A stretch of DNA of 64,000 nucleotides from Brasilonema sp. UFV-L1 (GTDB lineage: Bacteria; Cyanobacteriota; Cyanobacteriia; Cyanobacteriales; Nostocaceae). Both the position numbers and the translations under genes were made by a program. The stretch is from NCBI RefSeq assembly GCF_012912105.1, contig NZ_QMEA01000020.1, forward strand, positions 60,749-124,748, read 5' to 3'. Below, one piece after another: positions 1 to 10,057 of this stretch. Within the stretch, counting starts at the first letter, position 1, and each line of letters opens with the position of its first letter. The notes below the pieces were generated by a model that ran no database searches, was not told the origin of the DNA, and was given only the letters and a program-made list of their open reading frames with translations.

Positions 1-2384
1 GTTCCCGCTTGAAGATTAAAAGCAAGGGTTTGCGGTCCTTTGCTGAAGTTCAGAAAGCTGACAGGGAGGTATTGACTGTAGCTACCCCGCAACCTGGTTA
101 GTAAAATATTGCCTAATCCTATCGGTACTGATTGGTCAAGACCAACGCGGAAGAATGAACCCTTGGTAGGTTGTAAAGGATTATTTCTCAGGTCACGTGC
201 AACACCAAGTTGCAATAACAGCAAATCGTCTTCACCTTCTCCAGATTGGCTCAACTCAACGAATTGATCCTTTGTGTCTTCGAGTAGTCCAATCTTTCTA
301 ATATCGCCATCAGCATCTTTGATGGAAACTCGTTGATATTGCAAACCAGCTGAAGCTGTCCATTGTGATCTCTCGAAGGGATTTCTGGACAAGGGACGGG
401 TGAAGTTAACGCCACCTCCTAAACGCGTGATGCGGGGGCGATCGCCATCGTCGTCAGGTTTATTGGGGTTATAAGTCTCAATATTTTTATCATCACCCTC
501 AAAAATTAAGGAAATCGACCGACGACGGAAGAGATTTGCCGTATACGAAGTCCGGAAGGGATCACCTGCTATCCAGGGATCTGTAAAGCGCAGGTCAAAT
601 AAAAATTCATCTCGCGTTCCCAGTTGTATTTCTGCCCCTAATTTTTGATTTCTACCGTTGAGGTTTTGCTGCTGATAGCTGAGAGAACCAAACAGTCCAC
701 TTGCAGAACTAATACCAGCACCAGCTCCAATAGAACCACTGTTGCGCTCAACAACATTAACGATCACATCCACTCTACTAGGATCTTTGCCCCCACTGGC
801 GTCTGTACCTGGGTCAAGAGAAACATTGACATCTTCAAACAGTCCTAATCCAAAGACCCTTTGTAAGTCTTTTTGCACTGTGTTTCTGTTAAATATTTTT
901 CCTGGCTTTAACTCCAGTTCTCTTGTGACGATATAAGGTTGTGTCCGTCCCCGGATTGGTTCTCCCTTATCATTTGTCACCTGACCTTCTTTATTGCGGA
1001 ATTGTACTCGTATATTTGCGACTACCCCTTCTGCGACTTGCAAGTTGACAACGCCATTTTCTGAAACTTGCGGCGCTCCAATCACGTTTGCGAGTACGTA
1101 ACCTTGGTCTTGATAGCGTTTAGTTAATTGCTTGATACCTTCTTGTAAATCACGCAGGTTCAGTATTTTACCATACTGCTCTTTGAATATTTCATCCGCA
1201 GTATTAGCAGGTAGTACGGATGGTACATTTGTGCCAGGATTTGCTTGTACCTGCACTTTCGTCAAGACAGGATTGGGTCGTACAACAAAGCTCACCCGTA
1301 CTCCCAAAGGAGTATCTTCCGGTAGTGCTTGAACGTTTGAGAAGAAACCGGTGGCGAAGATAGAGTTGATATCCTCTTGCAGTTGAGAACGGGTTGTTGT
1401 TCGTCCTGGTTGGGTGCGAATTGCTCGATAAATTTGCTCTTCCAGTTCTGGCGTGATTTGTTGACCAGTTTCTGATCTAATGAAAACTTCAGAAACTAGC
1501 ACGCGGGGTTCAGCAGCTTCTGGGGATTGTTCTGGTTGGGGACTTCCTGGAATTTGTGGAGATGTTGGTTGAGTCCCAGGTTCATTGGTTCCATCTGGTG
1601 TAGTTGGAGTACCAGGAGTTTGGGGCGGTATCTGCTGCTGTTGATTACCAGGAGCAGGTGTTTGTTGTTGAATGCTTGGGAAAGAAGGTGTTTCGGGAGA
1701 ATTTTGTCCCGGTTGAGCTTCTGGTTGATTGGTGTTATCTGGCGTGGTGGGAGTATTAGGAGTTTGGGTTGGTATCTGCTGCTGTTGATTATTTGGAACG
1801 GGTGTTTGTTGTTGAATGCTTGGAAGCTGATTGGTATTTCCCGGTGCGGGCGTCGTATTTGGGACTTCGGGGGATATTTGTTGCTGTTGAGTGTCGGGTG
1901 TGGGTGTTGCTTCCGGATTTTGTGCAGTTGTTGACGATTTTCTTGGCAGTGTAACCTTTTTTGTGGCGGTTGGTGCTGCTTGTTGACTGGTTAAAGGTTT
2001 TAAAGCCTCTGCTGTCTGCTGAAAACTCTTGAGAGGTTGTATTGTCACTGACTTTTGTGCTGCTAAAGTTGGAAATCCGGTTGCAGCTTTGTACTGTTGA
2101 CTAGTTAAAGGTTTTAAAGCCTCTGCTGTCTGCTGAACACTGTTGAGGGGTTGTGTTGTCACTGACTTTTCTGTGAAACTTGGCACTATGACTTCCGGTT
2201 TTGCCACAGATGCTGAAGCTGGAAAAATCCCGACAACTTGATGCTCCTGATGAGCTGTGGGTTTCAAAACCTCTGCTGTCTGGTTTGAGTTTGAACTATT
2301 GGGGGTTTGTGCATTTGCACTCAGTAAACTACCAAAAGGGGACGAAATCGCCACAACTGTGACTAAAACGGGAGATAAGCGCAT
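1..2384 (-). CDS. omp85: Omp85/BamA outer-membrane assembly protein (3' end outside window)
   Basis: Partial gene entering from the left edge; translation begins at the ATG at 2384 on the minus strand. The first ~27 residues form a signal peptide (MRLSPVLVTVVAISS... ending near SANAQ). A long Pro/Gln/Thr-rich linker with internal repeats follows (to about residue 290), then POTRA-type segments (RVLVSEVFIRSETGQQ, IRTQPGRTTTRSQLQED, VRVSFVVRPNP, KRYQDQGYVLANV, RELELKPGKIFNRN, LQRVFGLGLFEDVNV) and the start of the 16-strand barrel (GAGAGISSASGLFGSLSYQQ, GTRDEFLFDLRFTDPW). The family inserts beta-barrel proteins into the outer membrane. In other cyanobacteria omp85 is followed by lpxC-fabZ-lpxA-lpxB, which would lie beyond the left edge. 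purC lies 245 bp upstream in the same direction, so co-transcription is possible. The unusually long linker is the main oddity. Confidence 0.93.
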   Translation of the reverse strand, partial: MRLSPVLVTVVAISSPFGSLLSANAQTPNSSNSNQTAEVLKPTAHQEHQVVGIFPASASVAKPEVIVPSFTEKSVTTQPLNSVQQTAEALKPLTSQQYKAATGFPTLAAQKSVTIQPLKSFQQTAEALKPLTSQQAAPTATKKVTLPRKSSTTAQNPEATPTPDTQQQQISPEVPNTTPAPGNTNQLPSIQQQTPVPNNQQQQIPTQTPNTPTTPDNTNQPEAQPGQNSPETPSFPSIQQQTPAPGNQQQQIPPQTPGTPTTPDGTNEPGTQPTSPQIPGSPQPEQSPEAAEPRVLVSEVFIRSETGQQITPELEEQIYRAIRTQPGRTTTRSQLQEDINSIFATGFFSNVQALPEDTPLGVRVSFVVRPNPVLTKVQVQANPGTNVPSVLPANTADEIFKEQYGKILNLRDLQEGIKQLTKRYQDQGYVLANVIGAPQVSENGVVNLQVAEGVVANIRVQFRNKEGQVTNDKGEPIRGRTQPYIVTRELELKPGKIFNRNTVQKDLQRVFGLGLFEDVNVSLDPGTDASGGKDPSRVDVIVNVVERNSGSIGAGAGISSASGLFGSLSYQQQNLNGRNQKLGAEIQLGTRDEFLFDLRFTDPWIAGDPFRTSYTANLFRRRSISLIFEGDDKNIETYNPNKPDDDGDRPRITRLGGGVNFTRPLSRNPFERSQWTASAGLQYQRVSIKDADGDIRKIGLLEDTKDQFVELSQSGEGEDDLLLLQLGVARDLRNNPLQPTKGSFFRVGLDQSVPIGLGNILLTRLRGSYSQYLPVSFLNFSKGPQTLAFNLQAG
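1590..1825. repeat. Two ~90-bp direct repeats inside the omp85 linker
   Basis: Bases about 1590-1680 and 1733-1825 are close copies. On the minus strand they encode two versions of a block containing PSIQQQTP.P.NQQQQIP and QTP.TPTTPD.TN. They lie in frame, so copy-number change would lengthen or shorten the Pro/Gln-rich linker without breaking the gene. Confidence 0.75.
1981..2176. repeat. Second pair of direct repeats in the omp85 linker
   Basis: Bases 1981-2056 and 2095-2176 are near-identical and encode two copies of a block containing QQTAEALKPLTSQQ. A weaker related copy (QTAEVLKPTAHQE) lies closer to the signal peptide near 2260-2290. Confidence 0.75.
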
Positions 2385-2629
2385 TTTCTTTAGATTCCTC
2401 TTCACATCCACACACCATCACAAGGCAATCATGCTTTCGAGCAAAGGTTATGCAAAAATTACATTCCTACTTTTGCAATTTACCTTTATCAGGCAAATGA
2501 CAAAAGACAAAACTGAATAAAACTCATTTGCTTTTCCTTTTTACCAGAAGTCTGAGGAATTGGGGATCACCGATGAAGGATTGGGGATAACCTAGTTCCC
2601 AGTCAAGAGTCTCCAATACCTCCGTAGCA

Positions 2630-3367
2630 TCAAGTGCTTTCTACAGCTTTGAGTACTCGTTGTAAAACCTCCTGGTACGCATTTTCTACATTTCCCAAAT
2701 CTCGACGGAAACGATCTTTGTCAAGTACCCGCAGATTCGGATCATCTCCTTTGGAGTTGTCCCACAAGCGACAAGTATCAGGGCTAATTTCATCTGCTAA
2801 TAGCAATTGTTGTTGTGCGTCCAAGCCAAACTCCAGTTTGAAGTCTACTAAGGTAATGTCGCACCGCCCGAAAAAGTCACAGAGAAACTTGTTGATTTGT
2901 AATGCTAGATGGGTAATACTATCCACTTGTTCCACAGTCGCTAGTTCCAACAGGAAAAGGCGATCGCGTGTTAACAATGGATCTCCAAGTTGATCATTTT
3001 TGTAATAAAACTCGACCAATGGCTGTTTTAGCACAGTACCCAGTGCTAATCCTGTTTGTTGGCAAAGACTCCCAGCCGCAATGTTTCTAACAACGACTTC
3101 TAGGGGCAAAATCTTCAATGCCTTTACCCGCATCTGATGAGGACTAGGGCTGTCTATATAATGAGTCTTTATGCCATGTGCTTCCAGTTGTTGAAATAAT
3201 TTACTGGAAATGCTACAATTAAAAGTTCCTTTATTCTGTATCAATCCTCGCTTTTGAGCATTAAAGGCAGTTGCATCGTCTTTAAAATCAGCTAATAAGA
3301 TATTAGGCTCCTCCGTCGTATAGAGGATTTTAGCTTTGCCCTCGTATACTCTTGTTTGAATAGACAT
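2630..3367 (-). CDS. purC: Phosphoribosylaminoimidazole-succinocarboxamide synthase (SAICAR synthetase)
   Basis: 245 residues, the normal length for PurC. It joins CAIR and aspartate using ATP in de novo purine synthesis, in the cytoplasm. The N-terminus YEGKAKILYTTEEP is the family nucleotide-binding start. FKDDATAFNAQKRG, PLEVVVRNIAAGSL, KLEFGLD and LADEISPDTCRLWD are typical PurC signatures near residues 27, 90, 178 and 192. The ATG at 3367 lies directly before this conserved start. The gene points the same way as omp85, 245 bp ahead of it. Nothing is missing or broken. Confidence 0.97.
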   Translation of the reverse strand: MSIQTRVYEGKAKILYTTEEPNILLADFKDDATAFNAQKRGLIQNKGTFNCSISSKLFQQLEAHGIKTHYIDSPSPHQMRVKALKILPLEVVVRNIAAGSLCQQTGLALGTVLKQPLVEFYYKNDQLGDPLLTRDRLFLLELATVEQVDSITHLALQINKFLCDFFGRCDITLVDFKLEFGLDAQQQLLLADEISPDTCRLWDNSKGDDPNLRVLDKDRFRRDLGNVENAYQEVLQRVLKAVEST

Positions 3368-3981
3368 GGCGAAAGGTAAAGTTATCAGTAATGGACCGCT
3401 TTTATGGTTTGCGGCTTAATCATTTTATCTCTAGTCATTAGCTATTAGTCATTAGTAACAGACAAATGAGATACGCACCCGGATCTATGCTGATTTTAAG
3501 AGGATGTTTTAAAAGGGTTGTTCTATGTCATGTTGAACGCAGCAAAGCGGAGTGAAACATCTCAGTATATGCCCAAAATCCTAGATTCTATGTCCTCTTG
3601 TCCACGCTGCGCTAACGTTCCGCTTTGCTCCACTGCCCTCCCTTGCCCGCTGCGCGCTCCAGAATGACAAAATTATACTTTCTCGGACTTTTCAAACATC
3701 CTCTAAGATTAAGATGGTTGTCTTTAGATGACAAAAAAGATGCGAGTGATGTGTATAAAAATATACAATAATGGCTCATAAATTTTAGCTGTCTAAATGT
3801 TAGAATGAAATCTCGAAAAGAAAAAAAGATGACATTCTATCCGGTAATTTTCGTTTAAGTTAAACGCAATGATTCGGTTAAAGGCACAAGAATTTAGTGA
3901 GCAACCAAAGGAAACTCAACAGAGGTTACGAGCTATCTTTTGGAGCCGAAAACAGGGGGGATTAAGTCAATGGAGAGAACA
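3368..3981. other. Gene-free gap between purC and the next small gene
   Basis: About 610 bp without a supported gene. It carries the purC upstream region, a 210-bp element with terminal inverted repeats (3497-3706), and an AT-rich stretch that probably holds the promoter of the gene at 3982. Confidence 0.6.
3497..3706. repeat. MITE-like element with ~20-bp terminal inverted repeats
   Basis: The left end (TTAAGAGGATGTTTTAAAAG, about 3497-3515) and the right end (CTTTTCAAACATCCTCTAAG, 3688-3706) are imperfect inverted copies. The inside is non-coding. It begins ATGTCATGTTGAACGCAGCA and ends CCAGAATGACAA, which resembles a common cyanobacterial intergenic repeat. No transposase is present. Its size and ends suggest a non-autonomous mobile element; no clear target duplication is visible. 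Confidence 0.55.
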
Positions 3982-4242
3982 ATGGTAAATAAAGACGATT
4001 TTCTCTATCCTCGTGGTCGCTACTATGGTCAGGTCAAACCAGAAAACCTGGTTTTCAATGCTAACTTGCAGGAATTTGCGCAGAAAATAAGTTACATTTG
4101 TAACTTAGAAACAGCAGGGAAAATACCACCAGAGCAAGCCTACGATCAAATTAAGGAGCTTTGGAAGAACATAAAGCGCTCGAAAAAACAACTAGGAATT
4201 GGTGAAGATCCTTTTAAGAATGATCAGGGGAACAGTCAATAA
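3982..4242 (+). CDS. Small conserved cyanobacterial protein (DUF7219-like)
   Basis: 86 residues starting MVNKDDFLYPRGRYYGQVKP. I chose the ATG at 3982 because GGAGAG sits five bases ahead of it. In-frame ATGs at 3940 and 3970 have no such site. The protein is basic and helical, with a conserved-looking FLYPRGRYYG start and a NLETAGKIPPEQAYDQIKEL helix. I recognise the family only as a cyanobacterial protein of unknown function; DUF7219 is my best name for it. It stands alone between the inverted-repeat element and the convergent cyclase gene. Confidence 0.7.
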   Translation: MVNKDDFLYPRGRYYGQVKPENLVFNANLQEFAQKISYICNLETAGKIPPEQAYDQIKELWKNIKRSKKQLGIGEDPFKNDQGNSQ

Positions 4243-4322
4243 GTCACGAATGATGAATGAGAGTATTCCGGTTAGGAATTCATAATTGACAATTCATATC
4301 CAAGTTTGTTGATGACTTTGGA

Positions 4323-6896
4323 TTACTTTGTCAGCATACTGTATACACCATCCCAAGAAAGACTGGGAGGATGGTTAAGATAATTACGAGAACGTTCTAA
4401 GTGGATATCAACGGCTTGGTCTTTGGGTCGAATTTTTTTGGCGGCTTTAAAGCAGGCGATCGCGTACTGGAAATTGCGTGATAAGTAAGCAGTACGCCCA
4501 TTTTGGTAATGGGATAAAAATTCTTGAGTGTTATCATCTAAAGGAGTGTGGCGATCGCCTATCAACTCGTAGATATTGACTGCTTGGAGTTTCCCTTTCA
4601 CTCTTATTTTATCCAACTCGCGCACCCAAATCAGGTCACGGCACAATTGGTACGTAAATTCACTTAAAATGATATCACAGCCGTATTCTTTCGTGACTCC
4701 TTCTAAGCGCGAACTCAAATTGACTCCATCTCCGATTACGGTGTAGTCCATTCGTCTTCGGGAACCAATATTGCCAGAAACGACTTCTCCGGAACTAATT
4801 CCAATGCCAATATGAATTTGTGGTTGTTTCTGGACCATTCGTGGTCGATTAAATTCTGCGAGTCGTTTTCGCATTTCCAACGCCGACTGAATTGCCCTCC
4901 AAGCATGATTATCGGTTAACGGTAATGGGGCACCAAACACTGCCATCAAAGCATCACCAATAAACTTATCTAAAGTGCCTTCATGGTTAAAAACTGCTTC
5001 GACCATTGTTTCAAAATACTGATTCAGCAAGGAAACCACTTCAGCAGCACCGAGATTTTCTGTTAAGGTGGTATAACCTCTAATATCAGAAAACAAGATA
5101 GTAACCTCTTTACGTTCGCCCACCATTAAAGCATCTTCCCCTAATGCCATGACTTGTTCTGCAACTCGGGGAGTCAGGTACCGGTACATAGTCGTTTTCA
5201 TGCGTTTTTCCTGACTGATGTCTTCCAGTACGACCAAACCACCTCTTACCCCACCTTCTGGGTTTGTTAAGGGGTTGACGGTAAGGTTAATGCTGCGTTC
5301 GATTTTCAGAACATTGTTTGCATCAAGCAACGCCAAACGAGGTGTCAGAGGTTGATTCCAAGGAATGAAAACGTCTGGGTTCGTGCGATCGCGTATTGCC
5401 AAAATGTAAACAGGTGCGTCCTGCAAAGACTTGACATATAACGTCTCTACATATTGTCCTATCATTAAACTTTGCTCTGGGACATAATGTTTTGCCCCAG
5501 TTTTTAAACTATCTTGTAGCCGCAGTTGCAGATTATCAATTGGCACAACTTCCCACACGAAGCGACCAATCAAGTTTTGTTCCCAAAGATACTTGTTATT
5601 TTTTGCGTTTGCATCTCCCAACGGACAACCTAAAAGCTGTAACGCGGCATCATTAATTGTAACAATCTTCCCTTCCATATCCGTAGAAATAACGGCATCG
5701 GAAAGACTTTGTAGAATATCTTTTTGATACTGTTTTTCTAATAAAACATTTTCAAATAAGCGGGCATTTTCTAGAGCAATCCCTGCTTGAATATTAAAAG
5801 CCCGCATAAATTCTTCATCCGATGCGGTAAAAAAACTACCTTTATGCTTATTAATCAACTGCGTTACGCCAATCAATTCATTTGCTGAATTAAAAACTGG
5901 CAAACACAGGATATTGCGGGTCATATACCCTGTCTTTTGGTCTGTCGTGGGGTCAAAACGTGGATCTTTGTAAGCATCGGGAATATTCAGTGCTTCACCA
6001 GTAGATGCTACGTAACCTACAATTCCCTTGTTCGCGGGCATACGGATTTCCATCGTCGTTTTACCATCTGCAGATGCTACCTTTGTCCAAAGTTCCCCCA
6101 TTTCTTTACGATGTAAAAATAGAGTGCTGCGGTCTGCTTGCATCAAAATTCGGGCTTGTTCCATGACTATTTGCAAAGTTGCTTCGAGATCTAAACTTTG
6201 TCCCAAAGTTTGAGTTGCTCGTAAAAGAGCAGTTGCACCTCGTTGATTGCGAGCAGCAACATAGAAAGATTGACAACTTTCCAAGATTATGCCTATAGAA
6301 GAAGCAAAATCCCGAAAGTGTACTTCATCTTCATAATTAAACGGAAAACTCCCAGCTTTATTTGCCAGTTGCACGACCGCTACAACCTGATTTTTACTGC
6401 TCAAAACAGGCATACATAATATATTGCGAAACTTATAGCCCATTTGTTTTTCTAATTCCGGGCTAAAAAGGGGATGAGTAGAGGTATCAGATATATTCAA
6501 ACATTGACCTGTACTCGCAACATGACCGGGGATACCAATGGTGATTGGAGTACGAATTTCTATAGCTTTTTGGGTATTATCTTGAGGAATTTTTGACCAC
6601 AACTGACCTTTGTCATAATCAACTAAAAAAATTGTGGTGTGTTCAGCTTGTAAAATTTGACCAATTTTGAGTGTAATTGCCTCCAATACCTTTTCCAGCA
6701 TGGTTTCTAGAGCTTCATTATTAATTAATTCGATGGCTCTGAGAAACTGCTGAAACTCGGCTGTGATGAAGTCGAGTAAACAAACAAATTCGTTAACAGA
6801 AAGGTTTTTTACACGATACAGTAAGGAGTGAGTGCGATTAACTTGAGTCAGTTCAGTTAATGTAGCCAGGACGCTACCAGGATCTAGGAGTGTCAT
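4323..6896 (-). CDS. Adenylate cyclase with tandem GAF and PAS domains (CyaB type)
   Basis: 857 residues from the ATG at 6896. Order: N-terminal helices, GAF-A (about 70-205), GAF-B (about 220-380), PAS (about 395-560), class III cyclase domain (about 580-760), then a short TPR-like tail. Each GAF has an NKxnFxxxDE-type motif (NKAGSFPFNYEDE and NKHKGSFFTASDE), the cyclic-nucleotide signature. The cyclase domain keeps both metal aspartates (FSDIRGYT and GDALMAVFG), the adenine-selecting Lys (DKFIGD) and Thr (DYTVIGDG), and the Asn/Arg transition-state pair (NLSSRLE). Architecture and length match Anabaena CyaB1/CyaB2, where GAF-B binds cAMP and activates the enzyme. The ATG at 6896 overlaps the stop of an upstream 68-residue ORF as ATGA. 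A GTG at 6935 would add 13 residues, but I think the coupled ATG is the true start. Confidence 0.93.
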   Translation of the reverse strand: MTLLDPGSVLATLTELTQVNRTHSLLYRVKNLSVNEFVCLLDFITAEFQQFLRAIELINNEALETMLEKVLEAITLKIGQILQAEHTTIFLVDYDKGQLWSKIPQDNTQKAIEIRTPITIGIPGHVASTGQCLNISDTSTHPLFSPELEKQMGYKFRNILCMPVLSSKNQVVAVVQLANKAGSFPFNYEDEVHFRDFASSIGIILESCQSFYVAARNQRGATALLRATQTLGQSLDLEATLQIVMEQARILMQADRSTLFLHRKEMGELWTKVASADGKTTMEIRMPANKGIVGYVASTGEALNIPDAYKDPRFDPTTDQKTGYMTRNILCLPVFNSANELIGVTQLINKHKGSFFTASDEEFMRAFNIQAGIALENARLFENVLLEKQYQKDILQSLSDAVISTDMEGKIVTINDAALQLLGCPLGDANAKNNKYLWEQNLIGRFVWEVVPIDNLQLRLQDSLKTGAKHYVPEQSLMIGQYVETLYVKSLQDAPVYILAIRDRTNPDVFIPWNQPLTPRLALLDANNVLKIERSINLTVNPLTNPEGGVRGGLVVLEDISQEKRMKTTMYRYLTPRVAEQVMALGEDALMVGERKEVTILFSDIRGYTTLTENLGAAEVVSLLNQYFETMVEAVFNHEGTLDKFIGDALMAVFGAPLPLTDNHAWRAIQSALEMRKRLAEFNRPRMVQKQPQIHIGIGISSGEVVSGNIGSRRRMDYTVIGDGVNLSSRLEGVTKEYGCDIILSEFTYQLCRDLIWVRELDKIRVKGKLQAVNIYELIGDRHTPLDDNTQEFLSHYQNGRTAYLSRNFQYAIACFKAAKKIRPKDQAVDIHLERSRNYLNHPPSLSWDGVYSMLTK

Positions 6897-7099
6897 GGGG
6901 ATTGTAGATTGTATTGTAAGTTTTGACGTACCCACAGCTTCAAGCCGTGGAATTCATGTGTAGAAACGTTTTCAAAATATTGCTGACGGCTCAGATATAC
7001 ACCGGTGTTGTACAAGCTGTTAGATGCCATGCCTTGTACATTCAGGATACTTTGAGTTATTGCGTCTGGCTTGCTCACGTTGTTTTGTGTTCCTAGCAT
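6893..7099 (-). CDS. Possible 68-residue leader protein coupled to the cyclase
   Basis: A short ORF (MLGTQNNVSKPDAITQ...) from the ATG at 7099, ending in a TGA that overlaps the cyclase ATG by four bases (ATGA at 6896-6893). A weak TAGGTAA ribosome site lies upstream. The sequence has no transmembrane segment and no family that I recognise. The exact stop-start overlap argues that ribosomes finishing this ORF re-initiate on the cyclase. It could still be a chance ORF in a leader region. Confidence 0.45.
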   Translation of the reverse strand: MLGTQNNVSKPDAITQSILNVQGMASNSLYNTGVYLSRQQYFENVSTHEFHGLKLWVRQNLQYNLQSP

Positions 7100-7306
7100 G
7101 TTTATTACCTACGCAGGGAAAACGTCAGTCGCCGAGGGCGAAGGATTTTGGTGTTGGACGGGGGAGTCTCCAAAGGGGATGAGGGGCAGAGGGGGGAAAG
7201 ACATGCCAACGGGAGAACCAGTCGCCAAGGCGCGGGAAACAAGAACTGTATAGCGCTGCCTCCCTGACTGTGAACTGGCTCACCGATAACTAACAACTGA
7301 CAATCC

Positions 7307-8440
7307 CTATGCCACCTTTGGCAATTCAGAATAAATCACCTTTTGATAGTAGGTTTGTAGCTGACGTGTAGCAGCAGCCCATCCCCAACGTTCTGCTTCC
7401 CGACGCGCGTTTTGACGGATAGTTTCTCGTTCTTGTTGCTGTTTCAGAAGACCTTGAGTTGCATCAATGGCACTTTGAACGTCTACTTCTGGCTCAAAAA
7501 GATATCCATTCACTCCATCTGTCACAATATCAGGAATGCCACCGGAACGGGCTGCAACAACTGGACATCCAGCTGCCATAGCTTCTAGGAGAACTAATCC
7601 TAGTGTCTCTGTCCGAGAAGGAAAAATAAACGCGTCAGCACTCGCAAAGGCAGAGGCTAATTCTTTACCAACAAGGTACCCAACAAAATGGGTATTTGTT
7701 CCAGCAAAGTGTTTTTCTAACGCTTGACGATGGGGACCATCTCCTACTAATGCTAGCCGTGCTTTGGGAATAGCTTCTAAGATTGGTTTGATACGCTCAA
7801 TTTCTTTTTCGGCGGAAAGACGCCCTACGTACAGTAACAATGGGCTATCGGGGTGATTTTGTGACAGGCGCGATCGCATGTGGTGGCATACGTTATCAGG
7901 ATGAAACGATTCCGTATCCACCCCTCTTTGCCATAGATCCACCCTTTCAATACCGTGTGCTATCAATTCTTGCATCATCGCCGTGGAAGTACACAAATTT
8001 AAAGCTGCTTGATTGTGACCGACCTTCAGTAGTTCCCACAATAATCCTTCCAGCATTCCTAAACCGTAATGCTGAAGATACTGAGGCAGGTGAGTATGAT
8101 AAGATGCAACCAAGGGAACATTCAAATATTTGCTATAAAATATACCAGCTAGTCCCAAGACTGCTGGATTCACCACATGAATGATATCTGGCTTAAACTC
8201 CTCTAAGGTTTGACCAATTGCTGGACGAGGTAGTGCCATTTTTAACTCTGGATACAGTGGCAAGGAGAAACCCGAGACACCATATACTCTAGCTCCTTTA
8301 TACTCAAAAATGCCACCATCCGGGGCAACAACTAAAACTTGGTTACCATTACGCTGAAGATGGTCAATGGTATGACTTAGACGTGTTACAATTCCATCAA
8401 CCTTGGGTAGAAAGGTTTCGGTAAACAGGGCGATTCGCAT
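7307..8440 (-). CDS. sqdX: Sulfoquinovosyltransferase of sulfolipid synthesis
   Basis: 377 residues from the ATG at 8440, the usual SqdX length. An in-frame upstream extension reaching 8602 is discarded because the GT-B start MRIALFTETFLPKVDGIVTR is at 8440. It moves sulfoquinovose from UDP-sulfoquinovose to diacylglycerol, making SQDG at the membrane. Visible features are the N-terminal acceptor domain (HVVNPAVLGLAG, SYHTHLPQYLQHYG), the Rossmann-like donor domain (LLYVGRLSAEKEIE) and the retaining GT4 EX7E motif (SRTETLGLVLLEAMAAG, with GGIPDIV). It lies downstream of sqdB on the same strand, separated by a strong hairpin. Confidence 0.95.
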   Translation of the reverse strand: MRIALFTETFLPKVDGIVTRLSHTIDHLQRNGNQVLVVAPDGGIFEYKGARVYGVSGFSLPLYPELKMALPRPAIGQTLEEFKPDIIHVVNPAVLGLAGIFYSKYLNVPLVASYHTHLPQYLQHYGLGMLEGLLWELLKVGHNQAALNLCTSTAMMQELIAHGIERVDLWQRGVDTESFHPDNVCHHMRSRLSQNHPDSPLLLYVGRLSAEKEIERIKPILEAIPKARLALVGDGPHRQALEKHFAGTNTHFVGYLVGKELASAFASADAFIFPSRTETLGLVLLEAMAAGCPVVAARSGGIPDIVTDGVNGYLFEPEVDVQSAIDATQGLLKQQQERETIRQNARREAERWGWAAATRQLQTYYQKVIYSELPKVA

Positions 8441-8546
8441 AAATAAGTGTGTTAGAAAAAGCGAAGTATGAAGTATGAAATGAAGGCAAAGGTTTGAAGT
8501 ATCAAGCATCAAGTCAAGAATGGGTATTTCATCCTTCATCCTTCTA

Positions 8547-8591
8547 AAAATATAGTCGTCATACTGGGCAACAATATGACGACTATATTTT
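8547..8591 (-). terminator. Hairpin with 17-bp perfect stem between sqdB and sqdX
   Basis: Bases 8547-8563 and 8575-8591 are perfect inverted copies (AAATATAGTCGTCATA arm) around an 11-base loop. On the minus strand the stem ends in a run of Ts, as in an intrinsic terminator. It lies after the sqdB stop and before sqdX, so it may end or attenuate the sqdB transcript. Confidence 0.7.
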
Positions 8592-8630
8592 ATACAGATC
8601 ATGAGCCAGCAGTCTTGGGACAGAATTTAC

Positions 8631-9797
<1,167 letters not shown>

Positions 9798-9900
9798 TTA
9801 CTCGCTGATAGCTAAATCTATCAGGTTTGTGTCCCTTCTAATCATGAAAGATGGGGAGGTCGCTTAACAATTAAAAAGTCAAAAGAGAATTCTCAATCTT

Positions 9901-9914
9901 TCCGATATCGGGAT
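9901..9914. promoter_or_regulatory. Palindrome TCCGATATCGGGAT, first copy
   Basis: Contains the perfect 10-bp palindrome CCGATATCGG. A 13/14 match lies 110 bp downstream at 10011. Both lie in the gap between divergent sqdB and the RHH gene at 10058, so they may be operators for that DNA-binding protein. Confidence 0.4.
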
Positions 9915-9992
9915 TTAACAAGGACGCGTGAGTTGAATTGAAACCTTACATTAACAAATGTAACAATAATGCCGTCAAAACGTTTTACCGTC

Positions 9993-10024
9993 TTGACAAG
10001 CAATAGGATGTCCGATATCGTGAT
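9993..10024 (+). promoter_or_regulatory. Putative promoter overlapping the second GATATC palindrome
   Basis: TTGACA at 9993-9998 is followed, after 17 bases, by TATCGT at 10016-10021, a plausible sigma-70 pair. The -10 lies inside the second copy of the palindrome (TCCGATATCGTGAT, 10011-10024), so a protein bound there would block the promoter of the gene at 10058. Confidence 0.45.
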
Positions 10025-10057
10025 ATACATACCCGGGTAAGACCGTTAAAGAGTAAT

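Noticed and set aside
7105..7296. Minus-strand 63-codon frame upstream of the cyclase
   Set aside because: Very Pro/Ser/Arg-rich, and reads like translated intergenic repeat. No ribosome site.
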